A stretch of 64,000 bases of DNA from Sphingomonadales bacterium (GCA_009995225.1 JAACPW010000013.1:1-64000); one strand, 5' to 3'; counted from the stretch's first letter, positions 18,565 through 29,022 are shown. The notes: a model not told the origin generated them from the sequence alone. Made by a program: numbers and translations.

Positions 18565-19587
18565 ATGACACCGGCAATCTTCGGCCTTTCCAGCCCGCAC
18601 CTCACCGCTGACGAGCGCGCCTTTTTCCGTGAGGCCGACCCCGCGGGCTACATCCTGTTCGGGCGCAATTGCGTCGATCCCAATCAGCTTCGCGCGCTGA
18701 CCGATGATCTGCGCAGCATTCACGGGCGCGACCGCCTGCTGGTTTCCATCGATCAGGAAGGCGGCCGCGTGGCCCGCCTTCGTCCGCCGTTATGGGCAGG
18801 CTATCCGGCAGGGCAAGTCTTTGAGAAGTTATACGATATCGCGCCCACCAGCGCGATCGAGGCGGCGCGCGCCAATGCCACGGCGATGGGGCTGGAACTG
18901 TCGGCGATGGGGATCACGGTGAATTATCACCCCCCGCTCGATCTCAGGGTTCCCGGCGCGCACGATGTGATCGGCGACCGGGCCTTCGGAGCCGATCCGA
19001 TGCAGGTCGCCGCGATTGGCCGCGCCGTGCTCGAAGGGTTGGCGGCAGGCGGCGTGGCGGGCTGCATCAAGCATATGCCGGGTCATGGCCGCACCGATGT
19101 CGATACGCACAAGGCGCTGCCCACCGTCACCGCCTCGGCCGCAGAACTGGAGAATGATCTCTTCCCGTTTCACACGCTCAATCATGCGCTGATCGGGATG
19201 ACCGGGCATCTGGTCTTCACCGCATGGGATGCGGAAAATCCGGCGACCCTGTCCGAAACCGTGATTCGCGATGTGATCCGCGGACAAATCGGTTTCGATG
19301 GCCTGCTGCTGACAGACGACATCGACATGGAGGCGCTGGGCGGCAACATCCCCGAACGCGCCGCCCGCGCCCATGCGGCGGGGTGCGATATCATCCTGAA
19401 TTGCTGGGCCAAGATGCAGGATATGCAGGGCATCTGTAACGTGCTGACTGCCATGTCCGAAACCACCGCCGCGCGCCTTGACCGCGCCCTGGCCGGCACC
19501 CGCATTGCGCCGGCGATTGCACCGGAAGCAGCGGAGTTGCTGGCCAAACGCGATGCCCTGCTGGCGCTCACCGGTACGCCTGCATGA
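18565..19587 (+). CDS. nagZ: beta-N-acetylhexosaminidase
   Basis: A 340-residue glycoside hydrolase family 3 enzyme that removes N-acetylglucosamine from anhydromuropeptides during cell-wall recycling. The KHMPGHGRTDVDTHK motif (about residue 171 onward) supplies the catalytic histidine/aspartate loop, and the nucleophile is an aspartate of LLTDDIDMEAL (Asp251 or Asp252). No signal peptide is present, as expected for this cytoplasmic enzyme. The stop overlaps the scpA start by four bases. Confidence 0.93.
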   Translation: MTPAIFGLSSPHLTADERAFFREADPAGYILFGRNCVDPNQLRALTDDLRSIHGRDRLLVSIDQEGGRVARLRPPLWAGYPAGQVFEKLYDIAPTSAIEAARANATAMGLELSAMGITVNYHPPLDLRVPGAHDVIGDRAFGADPMQVAAIGRAVLEGLAAGGVAGCIKHMPGHGRTDVDTHKALPTVTASAAELENDLFPFHTLNHALIGMTGHLVFTAWDAENPATLSETVIRDVIRGQIGFDGLLLTDDIDMEALGGNIPERAARAHAAGCDIILNCWAKMQDMQGICNVLTAMSETTAARLDRALAGTRIAPAIAPEAAELLAKRDALLALTGTPA

Positions 19588-20372
19588 GTCAGGAGGCCGC
19601 TCCGTTCCTGTTTGCGCCCGACCCGGCCAGAGCCGAAGCGGACGCGCTCTATCTGGAACTGGACGGGTGGGAAGGGCCGCTCGACCTGCTGCTCGACCTT
19701 GCGCGGAGGCAGAAGGTGGACCTGCTTCAGATTTCGATCCTTGCACTGGTCGATCAATACCTCGCCTATATCGACCAAGCAGGCGCGATGAAGCTGGAAC
19801 TGGCCGCCGATTACCTCGTGATGGCGGCGTGGCTGGCCTATCTCAAATCCGCGATGCTGCTGCCCAAAGCGGCGCAGGAAGACCCGTCGCCCGAAGAACT
19901 CGCGCTGCGCCTGCAACTGCGCCTGCAGCGTCTCGGCGCGATGCGGGAGGCGGCGGCGCGGCTGATGGGGCGCGACCGGATCGGACGCGATGTGTTCGTC
20001 CGCGGCGCGCCAGAAGGGCTACGCACCGACCGCAAGATCTCGTGGCGCAGCGATATCTTTGCGCTGATCCAGGCCTATGGACAGGTCAAGGCGCGCGCCG
20101 CTCCGCGTATCTATCACGTCGCCAATCGCCCTGTAATGACGCTCGACAGCGCGCTTGAACGCGTTTCCGCGATGCTCGGCGTCACGCTGGAATGGATGGA
20201 GATCCGTGATTTTCTCCCGCCACATGCCACGCCGGAACTCAAGCGTTCGGCGCTCGCTTCCAGCTTTGTGGCGGCGCTGGAACTGACCAAGCGGGGGCGG
20301 GCGGAACTGGAGCAGGACGGCGCCTTTGCCCCCTTGCGTATCCGCCGCCTGAAGGATGCCGCCCCGGCATGA
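19584..20372 (+). CDS. scpA: segregation and condensation protein A
   Basis: A 262-residue kleisin subunit of the bacterial SMC condensin complex. The N-terminal signature LDGWEGPLDLLLDLARRQKVDL is at about residues 27-48, followed by the helical YLVMAAWLAYLKSAMLLP segment and a C-terminal winged-helix domain. ScpA bridges SMC heads and binds ScpB. It overlaps nagZ and scpB by four bases each, so the three are translationally coupled. Confidence 0.94.
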   Translation: MSQEAAPFLFAPDPARAEADALYLELDGWEGPLDLLLDLARRQKVDLLQISILALVDQYLAYIDQAGAMKLELAADYLVMAAWLAYLKSAMLLPKAAQEDPSPEELALRLQLRLQRLGAMREAAARLMGRDRIGRDVFVRGAPEGLRTDRKISWRSDIFALIQAYGQVKARAAPRIYHVANRPVMTLDSALERVSAMLGVTLEWMEIRDFLPPHATPELKRSALASSFVAALELTKRGRAELEQDGAFAPLRIRRLKDAAPA

Positions 20373-21001
20373 GCGAGGGACCCCCTGAGGAGCCTGACAT
20401 GCTTGAACGCGCGGTGGAAGCCACGCTGTTCGCATCCGAAGAGCCCTTGGCGGTCGATGCGATTTCAGCACATCTCGGCGGGCTGGCTCCCGCAGATGTG
20501 CGCGATGCGCTGGCATGTCTTGAAATGCGTTACCGGGCGCGCGGCGTGCATCTGGTGGAGCGCGGTGGGCGCTGGCATTTCGAAACCGCGCCCGATCTGG
20601 CGCATCTGATGCGCCGCGAAAAGGAGCAGGTGCGCAGGCTAAGCCGTGCCGCGACCGAAGTGCTGGCGATCATCGCGTATCACGAACCTGTCAGCCGCGC
20701 CGAGATCGAATCGATCCGCGGCGTGCAGACCAGTGCGGGCACGCTGGACGTGCTGATGGAGGCTGGCTGGGTGCGGCTGGCCGGACGTCGCGAGGTGCCG
20801 GGGCGGCCGGTGATTTACGCGACCACGCCGCAATTTCTCGACCATTTCGGCCTTGCCAGCCGCCGCGACCTGCCCGGTATCGACGAATTGCGCGCCGCAG
20901 GACTGCTCGATCCGGTGGATGAGGCGATGGAAGCCGCCCTCGAAGGTGTGGTGCGTTTCGATCCCGATGAAGCCGATGACGAAGGCCATCGCGATGGGTA
21001 A
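20369..21001 (+). CDS. scpB: segregation and condensation protein B
   Basis: A 210-residue ScpB with two winged-helix domains. The first begins around residue 12 (LERAVEATLFASEEPL). The second carries the conserved LSRAATEVLAIIAYHEPVSR and IESIRGVQTSAGTLDVL stretches (about 91-130). It binds ScpA in the SMC condensin complex that organises the chromosome. A start at the downstream Met at 20399 is possible, but the ATG at 20369 overlaps the scpA stop in the usual way. Confidence 0.94.
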   Translation: MSEGPPEEPDMLERAVEATLFASEEPLAVDAISAHLGGLAPADVRDALACLEMRYRARGVHLVERGGRWHFETAPDLAHLMRREKEQVRRLSRAATEVLAIIAYHEPVSRAEIESIRGVQTSAGTLDVLMEAGWVRLAGRREVPGRPVIYATTPQFLDHFGLASRRDLPGIDELRAAGLLDPVDEAMEAALEGVVRFDPDEADDEGHRDG

Positions 21002-21036
21002 GACAGGGTCTATTGCACGCTGATCCGTCGCTGCAG

Positions 21037-21066
21037 TTGGCATCCACGCGATAAGCCCCCTATATA
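21037..21066 (+). promoter_or_regulatory. candidate promoter for tatABC
   Basis: TTGGCA (21037-21042) and TATATA (21061-21066) are separated by 18 bases and lie 32 bases before tatA, in the only sizeable gap of the nagZ-tatC series. This is a plausible housekeeping promoter and would let tatABC be transcribed apart from scpB. Confidence 0.5.
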
Positions 21067-21097
21067 GACAGCGTCACACCAACATGAGTCTTGAACT

Positions 21098-21334
21098 ATG
21101 CAACCCGGTATCTGGCAGATTCTCATCATTGCACTGGTCGTGCTGGTCCTGTTCGGGCGCGGGCGCATCTCGGAGATGATGGGCGATTTCGGCAAGGGTA
21201 TTTCCAGCTTCAAGAAGGGCATGAGCGAGCCGGACGAGCCGCAGAGCAAGGCCCGGATCGAACCGCCGGTTGCCGCGCCGCCGCCGGCCGAAAAGCCGGT
21301 CTCGATGGACAAGAACGACAGCACCAGCGCCTGA
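21098..21334 (+). CDS. tatA: twin-arginine translocase subunit TatA
   Basis: A 78-residue TatA/E protein. A short membrane helix (about 4-20, IWQILIIALVVLVLFGRGRI) with the conserved FG hinge is followed by an amphipathic helix and a polar, proline-rich tail. TatA multimers form the passage for folded proteins across the inner membrane. It is followed 36 bases later by tatB. Confidence 0.93.
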   Translation: MQPGIWQILIIALVVLVLFGRGRISEMMGDFGKGISSFKKGMSEPDEPQSKARIEPPVAAPPPAEKPVSMDKNDSTSA

Positions 21335-21370
21335 CCCACGTCTTGAGGAGGCGGCGCGCCCGCATCTGAC

Positions 21371-21781
21371 ATGTTCGACATCGGCGCCGCAGAACTGCTG
21401 GTTATCATTATCGTCGCGGTCGTCGTGATCGGGCCGAAGGACTTGCCGCTCGCCATGCGAGTGGCGGGCCGCTGGATTGGCAAGATGCGGCGCGTTTCCG
21501 CCCATTTCCGCTCGGGCATCGACACTATGGTGCGCGAAGCCGAGCTGGAGGACATGGAAAAGAAGTGGAAGGCGCAGAATGAGGAAATCATGCGCCGTTC
21601 CGCAGCCCTTACCGAGGCTGAAGCAGGCGTGCCGGTAATGACCGGTCCGCCGTCGCTCGAAAAAGCCGGCGCCGAAACGCCGCCCGCGCAATTCGCGCCG
21701 CCGCCGATCAAACCGCAGCCGGTCGATGCGCAACCCTTGCCTGAAACCCCTTCCAAGGGCGGCGACAATGTTCAAGGTTGA
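21371..21781 (+). CDS. tatB: twin-arginine translocase subunit TatB
   Basis: A 136-residue TatB. The N-terminus MFDIGAAELLVIIIVAVVVIGPKDLP has the conserved glutamate in the membrane helix and the GP hinge. A charged helix (about 35-85) and a proline-rich tail follow. TatB works with TatC to bind twin-arginine signal peptides. Its last 14 bases overlap the start of tatC. Confidence 0.93.
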   Translation: MFDIGAAELLVIIIVAVVVIGPKDLPLAMRVAGRWIGKMRRVSAHFRSGIDTMVREAELEDMEKKWKAQNEEIMRRSAALTEAEAGVPVMTGPPSLEKAGAETPPAQFAPPPIKPQPVDAQPLPETPSKGGDNVQG

Positions 21782-22577
21782 CGATCTCGACGAGAGCCGC
21801 GCCCCGCTGCTCGATCATCTGATCGAATTGCGCACCCGCGTGATCCGGGCGCTGCTGGCGCTGGCGGTGGCGTTTGGCGTGTGCCTCTATTTCGCCAGCG
21901 ATATCCTGGGCTTTCTGGTCTGGCCGCTCGAACGTGCCTTTCCCGAAGGGCAGGGCCAGCTGATCTTCACCAAGCTGCCCGAAGTGTTCTTCGTCGAGCT
22001 GAAGGTCGCGCTGTTTGCAGGCTTCATGGTCAGCTTTCCGGTGATCGCGAACCAGCTCTGGGCATTCATCGCGCCGGGGCTGTATGCGCGCGAGAAGAAG
22101 GCGTTTCTGCCCTTTCTATTGGCGACCCCGGCGCTGTTTCTGGGCGGGGCGGCGCTGGCCTATTTCGTTGTCATGCCGACCGCTTTCGTGTTCTTCCTCG
22201 GCTATGGCGGGAAGGCCGGGAACCTGACCTTGCAGGCCTTGCCAAGCGCGGAGGAATATCTCGGCCTGGTGATGCAGTTCATCCTCGCCTTCGGGCTGAC
22301 GTTTCTGCTGCCGGTGCTGCTGCTGCTGCTGCACCGTGCCGGGATCATCACCCGTGCGCAGCTTGCAGGCGGGCGGCGCTACGTGATCGTCGCCATCTTC
22401 GCGGTGGCTGCGATTGTGACACCGCCCGATCCCGGCTCGCAGGTCATCCTCGCCCTGCCTTTGATCCTGCTGTTCGAAGCCTCGCTGATGCTCATGCGTT
22501 TTCAGGACAAGGCCGTCGCGGCGGACAAAGCCGCGCGCGAGGCCGAGGAAGCAGCAACCAGCGCCGCAGCGGAATAA
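21768..22577 (+). CDS. tatC: twin-arginine translocase subunit TatC
   Basis: A 269-residue six-helix membrane protein. The N-terminal LLDHLIELRTRVIRAL, the conserved EVFFVELKVALFAGFMVSFPVI segment and the C-terminal DPGSQ loop are TatC hallmarks. It is the receptor for twin-arginine signals. The ATG at 21768 sits within the end of tatB. The stop codon abuts that of the convergent amidohydrolase gene with no base between them. Confidence 0.95.
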   Translation: MFKVDDLDESRAPLLDHLIELRTRVIRALLALAVAFGVCLYFASDILGFLVWPLERAFPEGQGQLIFTKLPEVFFVELKVALFAGFMVSFPVIANQLWAFIAPGLYAREKKAFLPFLLATPALFLGGAALAYFVVMPTAFVFFLGYGGKAGNLTLQALPSAEEYLGLVMQFILAFGLTFLLPVLLLLLHRAGIITRAQLAGGRRYVIVAIFAVAAIVTPPDPGSQVILALPLILLFEASLMLMRFQDKAVAADKAAREAEEAATSAAAE

Positions 22578-24233
22578 TTACTCCGCGCCTGTGACCTTGA
22601 CTCCGCCGACCCACACCTGAAGAATCTGCGTTTCGCGCAAGGCCTCGGGCGAGGCGAACAGCGGATCGCGGTCAATCAGCAGGAAATCCGCTCGCTCGCC
22701 GGGGATGAGTCGGCCGAAACGGCCTTCCGCAAACCCGGCAAAGGCCGCGTCCGATGTGAAGCCGGCCAGCGCCGTTTCGCGGCTGACAGCCTCTTCTGGG
22801 AACCACCCGCCAAAGGGCTGGCCTTGCGCATCCATGCGGCTGATCGCGGCGGCCATGCCGGCGAAGGGATCGGCCGGTTCGACCGGCGCGTCCGATCCGA
22901 AAGCGAGCCGCCCGCCCACGTTCATCACGCTGCGCCACGGATAGGCGCCGTCCAGCCGGTCCGGCCCCAGCCGTGCTTCGGCCATCAGCCGGTCGGAGGT
23001 CTGGTGCAGCGGCTGCATCGACGCGATGATGCCGTGCTGGCCCATCCGCGACAGATCGGCCGGATCGATGATCTGCGCGTGCTCGATCCGCCAGCGCCGG
23101 TCACCCTCGTAGCTTTCGGACAGTTCCTCGACCGCGGCCAGCACCTCGGCATTGGCGGCATCGCCGATCGCATGAATGGCGGTCTGGAAATTGTCCATGC
23201 TGGCGCGGCTCATCAGATTGCGCAGCTGTGCCGGGGTCAGCAACGGCAGGCCGCGCGCACCCGGATCATCGTGATAGGGCGCCTTCAGGCTCGCCCCGCG
23301 CGATCCCAGCGCGCCATCGAGATACAGCTTGATCCCGCCCATGCGCAGCTTGTCGTCATAGAGCCACACGGTCGGCTCTGGCCCTGAGACGGTTTCCAGC
23401 GTCTCAAACGAATCGGCGTAGGACATGATGCGGATTTGTAGGCGTCCCGTGTCGCCCGCACGACGGTAGGTGGTCCAGTCCGCCATCTCGGTGCCCATGT
23501 CCGCCACCGCGGTCACGCCCTTGGCGAGCAGCGCCTTTTGCGCTGCGGCAAAGGCCAGATCGCGGTCCTTGGGGCGGGGAGCGGGCACGACCTTGCCCAC
23601 CAACTGCACGGCATTGTCCACGAACACGCCAGCGGGCGCGCCCTTGGCATCGCGGATGATCTTGCCGCCCGCCGGATCGGGGGTCTTGGCGGTAACGCCC
23701 GCAGTCTGGATGGCGAGGGTGTTGCCCCAGTTGGCGTGATTGTCCGCCCGTTCGAGCCACACGGGGCGGTCCGATACCACCGCATCGAGTTCTGCCGCCG
23801 TCGGGAAGCGACCCAGCCCCCACTTTTCCTGATTCCATCCGCGTCCGATGATCCAGGGGCGCCCCGTGTTGGCATCGGCGAAGGCCTTGATCTTCGCCAG
23901 CGCGTCTTCCAGCGAGGCCGTATCCGAAAGATCGAGCGTCAGTGCGGCAAAGCCGATATCCATCACATGCACATGCGCGTCGATCATGCCGGGGATCATC
24001 ACGCGCCCTTCGCCATCAAGGCGGTAATCCACCTGCGGACGCTTGTCGCCGCGTTCCAGAACAGCCGTTATCTTGCCGTCTTCATCGAACACCAGCCCGT
24101 TGAAGCGTTTGACCTTGCCATCTTCGCCGATCGTGACCCCATCGACATCGTCGACCAAGGTATCGGCCCAAGCCGGCGTGGCCAGAGCAAGGGCAGAAAC
24201 AGCAGCAAACAGCGGAGCGAAGGTGCGAAACAT
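22578..24233 (-). CDS. secreted amidohydrolase family 3 protein (YtcJ-like)
   Basis: A 551-residue exported metal-dependent hydrolase. A Sec signal peptide ends near residue 23 (TPAWA). The metal-binding DAHVHV contains His87 and His89; a WRIEHAQ stretch and the late aspartate of FGSDAPVEP supply further active-site residues. Members of this family act on amide-like or N-formyl bonds, and the substrate here is unknown. It is convergent with tatC and divergent from ilvA across a 139-base spacer in which I see no gene. Confidence 0.82.
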   Translation of the reverse strand: MFRTFAPLFAAVSALALATPAWADTLVDDVDGVTIGEDGKVKRFNGLVFDEDGKITAVLERGDKRPQVDYRLDGEGRVMIPGMIDAHVHVMDIGFAALTLDLSDTASLEDALAKIKAFADANTGRPWIIGRGWNQEKWGLGRFPTAAELDAVVSDRPVWLERADNHANWGNTLAIQTAGVTAKTPDPAGGKIIRDAKGAPAGVFVDNAVQLVGKVVPAPRPKDRDLAFAAAQKALLAKGVTAVADMGTEMADWTTYRRAGDTGRLQIRIMSYADSFETLETVSGPEPTVWLYDDKLRMGGIKLYLDGALGSRGASLKAPYHDDPGARGLPLLTPAQLRNLMSRASMDNFQTAIHAIGDAANAEVLAAVEELSESYEGDRRWRIEHAQIIDPADLSRMGQHGIIASMQPLHQTSDRLMAEARLGPDRLDGAYPWRSVMNVGGRLAFGSDAPVEPADPFAGMAAAISRMDAQGQPFGGWFPEEAVSRETALAGFTSDAAFAGFAEGRFGRLIPGERADFLLIDRDPLFASPEALRETQILQVWVGGVKVTGAE

Positions 24234-24372
24234 GGCGATCCTAGCGGCAGGGCAAAAACATGAAGGCGCGGAGCCTATCGCTTTGCGGCGCGCTTGCCAA
24301 TCGGTCGGCGCATACGAAATCCGCAGGCTGCCGATTGCCCTGCGCTCGCCAAGGCACTAATCGCGGCGGATC

Positions 24373-25635
24373 ATGTCGACACAACCGATCTCCGCCAGCC
24401 CCAAGGGTGCCGCCGCCACGCCGGCCGACCTGACCCTCGATCACGTGCGCGCCGCCGCGGCCCGCATTCGCGGCGCGGTGGTGGAAACGCCGATGATGCA
24501 TTCGATCACGCTGTCGGAGATCACCGGCGCGGATATCTGGCTGAAGTTCGAGAACCTGCAATTCACTGCCGCTTACAAGGAGCGCGGCGCCCTGAATGCG
24601 CTGCTTCTGCTGAACGATGAGCAACGCAGTCGCGGTGTAATTGCGGCTTCGGCGGGCAACCATTCGCAGGGCCTTTCGTATCACGGCACCCGCCTGGGCG
24701 TGCCGGTCACCATCGTCATGCCGAACACCACCCCGACGGTGAAGGTCATGCAGACCGAAAGCGTCGGCGGCAAAGTGCTGCTTGAAGGCGAATCCTTCGA
24801 CGAAGCCTATGCCTATGCCCGCAAGCTTGAGGTCGAACTGGGCCTGACGTTCGTGCACCCGTTTGATGATCCCGATGTGGCCGCGGGTGCCGGCACAGTC
24901 GCGCTCGAAATGCTCGAAGTGAAGCCTGATCTCGATTGCATCGTTACGCCGATTGGTGGGGGCGGGCTGATTTCGGGAATGGCGACGGTGGCCAAGGCAA
25001 TCAACCCGTCCATTGAAGTTGTCGGCGTGCAGGCGGGCCTGTTTCCCAGCATGTTTGATCGGATCAAGGGCGCCAATCTGCCGTGCGGCGGGGATACGCT
25101 GGCTGAAGGCATCGCCGTCAAGCAACCTGGCGACTTTACCGCGAAGGTGATTGCCGAACGGGTCGACGATATTCTGCTGGTGGATGAGCCCGCCTTGGAA
25201 AAGGCGGTTGCGCTGCTGCTCCAGATCGAAAAGACCGTGGTTGAAGGCGCAGGCGCAGCGGGCCTTGCGGCGGTGCTGGGCAATCCCAAACGGTTCAAGG
25301 GCAAAACCATCGGTCTGGCGCTGTGCGGCGGTAATATTGATACACGCCTGCTGGCCAATGTCCTGCTTCGCGATCTGGCCCGTCAAGGACGCCTTGCGCG
25401 GTTGCGGATCACTTTGCAGGATCGTCCAGGGGCGCTGTTCAAGGTGATGCGCCTGTTTGACGAACACAACGTCAACATCATCGAGATCTATCACCAACGC
25501 ATCTTCACCACCCTTCCGGCCAAGGGGCTGATCACCGATATCGAATGCGAAGCACGCGATGCCGAGCAGGTCGAGCGGCTGGTTGAGGGCCTTAGGGCCA
25601 AGGGTTACATCGTCCAACTGGTCGAACTGGGCTGA
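24373..25635 (+). CDS. ilvA: threonine ammonia-lyase with C-terminal ACT domain
   Basis: A 420-residue PLP enzyme that converts threonine to 2-oxobutanoate, the first step toward isoleucine. Lys69 in FTAAYKERGA binds PLP, SAGNHSQG (93-100) contacts the substrate, and GGGGLISG near residue 196 binds the phosphate. The C-terminal 75 residues (RITLQDRPGALFKVM onward) form a single ACT domain, as in the about 400-residue form rather than the 510-residue E. coli IlvA. Feedback control through the ACT domain is likely but not shown by sequence. Confidence 0.9.
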   Translation: MSTQPISASPKGAAATPADLTLDHVRAAAARIRGAVVETPMMHSITLSEITGADIWLKFENLQFTAAYKERGALNALLLLNDEQRSRGVIAASAGNHSQGLSYHGTRLGVPVTIVMPNTTPTVKVMQTESVGGKVLLEGESFDEAYAYARKLEVELGLTFVHPFDDPDVAAGAGTVALEMLEVKPDLDCIVTPIGGGGLISGMATVAKAINPSIEVVGVQAGLFPSMFDRIKGANLPCGGDTLAEGIAVKQPGDFTAKVIAERVDDILLVDEPALEKAVALLLQIEKTVVEGAGAAGLAAVLGNPKRFKGKTIGLALCGGNIDTRLLANVLLRDLARQGRLARLRITLQDRPGALFKVMRLFDEHNVNIIEIYHQRIFTTLPAKGLITDIECEARDAEQVERLVEGLRAKGYIVQLVELG

Positions 25636-25823
25636 AAACCGGCGCGGTTTGGCGCAGTATTGCACCGTCGCGAACGCACTTTTGCGGCGGGCTGCACACC
25701 TGTCAGCGCATTTGGCGCGATTTTCATGGTTAAAGGACTTTTACCGGAGCGCCTGTGCGGGCATAAGATTTTCTTAACGATTTGGCTTTGTGCGTTCGCA
25801 CACAAGAAGGACAGGCCCCACCC

Positions 25824-26681
25824 GTGACGGCTCCGATCCGCTTTCCCCGGTTCTTTGTGACCAGCCCTGCGCCCTGTCCCTATCTGTCGGGGCGGAGCGA
25901 GCGGAAGGTTTTTACCGAACTGAAAGGCCCGCACGCCGACCAGCTGAATGAGGCATTGGGCCGTATCGGCTTCCGCCGCAGCCAAACTGTCGCCTATCGC
26001 CCCTCGTGCCTTGACTGTCAGGCCTGTGTGTCGGTGCGCGTGCTGGCTACGCAGTTCCAGCCATCGGCGACCCAAAAGCGCGAGATCAAGCGGAACGCCG
26101 ATCTGATCGTCAACGAATGCCGCCCGTGGGCGACCGACGAACAATTCGCGTTGCTGGCGCGCTATCTGGGCGCGCGTCATCCCGATGGCGGCATGTCGGC
26201 GATGGATGAAATGGATTACGCCGACATGATCGAACACACGCCGGTCGGCAGCGTCGTAACTGAATATCGTGAGCCCTTGCCCAATGGCGAGCCCGGGAGG
26301 CTTGTGGGCGCCTGCCTGACCGATCGGCAGGGTGATGGCCTGTCGATGATCTATTCGTTTTACGAACCCGATCACCCCGAGCGTGCCGGTCTTGGCACAT
26401 TTATTATCCTCGATCATATTCGCCGGGCCGCGTCTGAGGCATTGCCTTACGTGTATCTTGGATATTGGGTCGAAGGCAGTCCGCGTATGCAATACAAGGT
26501 TCGCTACCGCCCGCTTGAGCGGCTGACCCGCGAAGGCTGGCAGCGCATGGAGGCGGATGAACAGCAACGGTTGATCGCGGCTGCCACGGCGCCGCGGCAA
26601 CCGCATGACGAAGGCCTAGTCGCAATGGGCGCAGGTGCTCGGGGCAAGGATGGCCAACCTGTCAAGTTTTCGGCAAGCTGA
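25824..26681 (+). CDS. bpt: aspartate/glutamate leucyltransferase
   Basis: A 285-residue aminoacyl-tRNA-protein transferase of the Bpt type, which adds leucine to N-terminal Asp or Glu and so feeds proteins into the N-degron pathway. The N-terminus [20 protein letters not shown] and the cysteine pair CLDCQAC are typical, and [17 protein letters not shown] is the core GNAT-like segment. No ATG is available; the GTG at 25824 gives the conserved N-terminus, with AGAAGGA a little far upstream. The 188 bases before it hold no gene. The 3' end overlaps tamA by 32 bases. Confidence 0.88.
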   Translation: MTAPIRFPRFFVTSPAPCPYLSGRSERKVFTELKGPHADQLNEALGRIGFRRSQTVAYRPSCLDCQACVSVRVLATQFQPSATQKREIKRNADLIVNECRPWATDEQFALLARYLGARHPDGGMSAMDEMDYADMIEHTPVGSVVTEYREPLPNGEPGRLVGACLTDRQGDGLSMIYSFYEPDHPERAGLGTFIILDHIRRAASEALPYVYLGYWVEGSPRMQYKVRYRPLERLTREGWQRMEADEQQRLIAAATAPRQPHDEGLVAMGAGARGKDGQPVKFSAS

Positions 26682-29022
26682 GATCCAGCGGCATCTCAAG
26701 CTCGGTCTCGCGATTTTTGCCGGATTGGGTCAGGGAGCACTGGTACTAGGCGCGGTTCCTGCTGCAGCGCAGCAGGCAGCGCCTGACCAAGAGGCGCGTC
26801 CGGTGACCGGGTCTGCCCCTGACGGCGAGCCTGGGGATGTGCCGATCGGGGCGGCCGAACCGGCTCCGGTGCCACAATCGCTCGATGATTTGATCCCGGC
26901 CGATGCGGTGACCAATCCCGATGTCTGGGCGGCGGCAGGGGTGGACGATACTGCGCCAGTGGTCGTACCCGATAGCGCCTTCGCAGACGGTGCCAGCCCC
27001 ACTTTAGACGACCCCTTGGACGGCTTTCTGCCGCCGCCCAATCCGGCCTTGCAGCCCGCCATTGATGGTGTTTTTGCCGAATTTTCGCTGGAGGAGCCGG
27101 AACCGCTCGATCCCGATCCCGAACTGGAGGCTCTGGCTTCGATTGCGGCGCCGACGCTGGGTGATCTGCCGGAACTGGCCGAAACGCAAATCTCCAGCAC
27201 TCTGGTGCTTGCCCTGCCACAGGCCGAGGAAGCTTTTCCGGAGAAGGACGAATTCATCCAGCGGTTCAAGGACCTTTCGACCCTGCGTGCGCTTGACGAT
27301 GGCGATGAATCGGCTCCCTTGGTCGCTGCCCGCGCACGCGCGGATGAGGAGTTGCTGGGCGATATCCTGCGCACTTATGGCTATTACGACGGCGAAGTGG
27401 TGCGTCAGCTTTCCGGCGGGCGGCGTGCGGGCAACGGCAACGACGATGCGGCCGAAGCCGAACAGGCGGCCCAGGCCGCTTCGCGTGAACCCAGCGTCCG
27501 GTTCGATATTCTGCCCGGTGCGCTCTACCGCTTTGGCCGGGTCGATTTGGGCGGTTTGCCCGCCCTGCCGGAACCGGACGCCAGCCGCCTGATCGCGGCG
27601 TTCGGGATCAAGCCGGGCGATCCGCTTTACGCCGACCGCATTATCGAGCGCGAGCTCGAACTGCGCGTTGCATTGGGCGAGACAGGTTATCCCTTTGCCG
27701 AACTGTCCGAGCCTGCACTGCTGATCGATCACGCCCGCGTTGAAGGTGATCTGACGCTGCCGGTCGCGCCCGGCGGCAAGTATGTGTTCGGCGAGATCGT
27801 GAGCAGTGATGACCGCTTCCTTTCCGGCCGACACATCGCCGAAATCGCGCGCTTCGATGAAGGTGACGTATTCCAGCAGAGCCTCGAAACCGATCTGCGC
27901 CGTGCGATTATCGCCACCGGCCTGGTTTCCAGCGTCACCGTCACCCCGCGCGAAACACGCAGCCCGCAAGATGGCGTGCCCGGCGAAGTCGCGCTCGATG
28001 TCGAATTTGATCGCGCGCCGTTGCGCACCATTGCGGGCGCGATCGGATATGGCACCGAAGACGGCTTCAAGCTTGAAGGCCGGTGGGAACATCGCAATCT
28101 GTTCCCGCCCGAGGGTGCGCTGCGGCTGCGTGGTATTCTTGGCACCCGCGAAGCCCTCGCCAGCGTGGGGGTGCGGCGCAACAACTTCCTTGGCCGGGAT
28201 CAGGTACTGAGCGCGGATCTCTATGCCAGCGACATCACCACGCTGGCGGTCGATTCGCGCGGATTCGGCCTGCGCGCGACCTTTGAAAAAATCTCCAACA
28301 TCCTGTTCCAGAAGCCGTTGAGTTTCCAGCTCGGCGGCGAACTGCTCTACACCGACGAGCGCAACTTCAACCGTCGCACGCGCGATGAGGTGGATCTCAC
28401 CCTACCGCGGCGGGCGTTCCTCATCGGTGGGTTGTTCGGCAGTGTGACCCTGGATGCAAGCGACGATCTGCTCGATCCCACGCAAGGCTACCGCGCAACC
28501 TTGTTCCTCGCGCCCGAAGTTTCGCGATCCGAAGGGGCCGAGGCGTTTTATCTGCGCTCGCAGGCGGATGCGGCCTATTATCAGTCGATCGGATCGACCG
28601 TGGTGGCAGGACGCATGCGGGCTGCAACCATCCAGGGCGCAGGGATTGAAGCGATTGCGCCATCGCGCCGGCTGTATGGCGGTGGCGGCGCGTCTGTGCG
28701 CGGCTACGGTTTTCAGGGCGTCGGGCCGCGCGATGAGTTTGGCATCCCCACAGGCGGAGCCTCGCTGGTGGAATTCGCGCTGGAAGCACGCGTCGCAACG
28801 CCATTGTTCGATGGCGCGGTGGAGGTAGTGCCTTTCATTGATGCAGGATCGGTATCACGCGGATCGACCCCCAATTTCGAGGAAATCCGCTTCGGCGCAG
28901 GGATCGGGATACGTTACAAGACGAGCTTCGGCCCCATCCGCGTCGATGTCGCCACGCCGCTCAACCGCACCGAATTCGATAGCCCGGTGGTGGTCTATGT
29001 CAGCTTGGGTCAGGCGTTCTAG
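26650..29022 (+). CDS. tamA: outer-membrane assembly factor TamA (Omp85 family)
   Basis: A 790-residue Omp85 protein. A signal peptide (about 1-40, ending AAAQQ) is followed by an acidic, proline-rich stretch of about 130 residues, POTRA domains (about 190-440) and a 16-strand barrel domain (about 450-790) ending in phenylalanine. TamA is longer than the 577-residue E. coli protein, mainly through the acidic stretch. With TamB it helps insert outer-membrane proteins and may move lipids. The ATG at 26650 lies inside bpt and has AGGTG upstream; a GTG at 26635 is an alternative. tamB begins at its last base. Confidence 0.88.
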   Translation: MANLSSFRQAEIQRHLKLGLAIFAGLGQGALVLGAVPAAAQQAAPDQEARPVTGSAPDGEPGDVPIGAAEPAPVPQSLDDLIPADAVTNPDVWAAAGVDDTAPVVVPDSAFADGASPTLDDPLDGFLPPPNPALQPAIDGVFAEFSLEEPEPLDPDPELEALASIAAPTLGDLPELAETQISSTLVLALPQAEEAFPEKDEFIQRFKDLSTLRALDDGDESAPLVAARARADEELLGDILRTYGYYDGEVVRQLSGGRRAGNGNDDAAEAEQAAQAASREPSVRFDILPGALYRFGRVDLGGLPALPEPDASRLIAAFGIKPGDPLYADRIIERELELRVALGETGYPFAELSEPALLIDHARVEGDLTLPVAPGGKYVFGEIVSSDDRFLSGRHIAEIARFDEGDVFQQSLETDLRRAIIATGLVSSVTVTPRETRSPQDGVPGEVALDVEFDRAPLRTIAGAIGYGTEDGFKLEGRWEHRNLFPPEGALRLRGILGTREALASVGVRRNNFLGRDQVLSADLYASDITTLAVDSRGFGLRATFEKISNILFQKPLSFQLGGELLYTDERNFNRRTRDEVDLTLPRRAFLIGGLFGSVTLDASDDLLDPTQGYRATLFLAPEVSRSEGAEAFYLRSQADAAYYQSIGSTVVAGRMRAATIQGAGIEAIAPSRRLYGGGGASVRGYGFQGVGPRDEFGIPTGGASLVEFALEARVATPLFDGAVEVVPFIDAGSVSRGSTPNFEEIRFGAGIGIRYKTSFGPIRVDVATPLNRTEFDSPVVVYVSLGQAF

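Noticed and set aside
22569..22586. Hairpin GCGGA-N8-TCCGC at the abutting stops of tatC and the amidohydrolase as a terminator
   Set aside because: The stem is only five base pairs and there is no T-run; convergent genes with touching stop codons are common in compact genomes.
24241..25665. Open frame of 474 codons on the minus strand
   Set aside because: It is antisense to ilvA, which has all expected motifs; the composition is that of a shadow frame.
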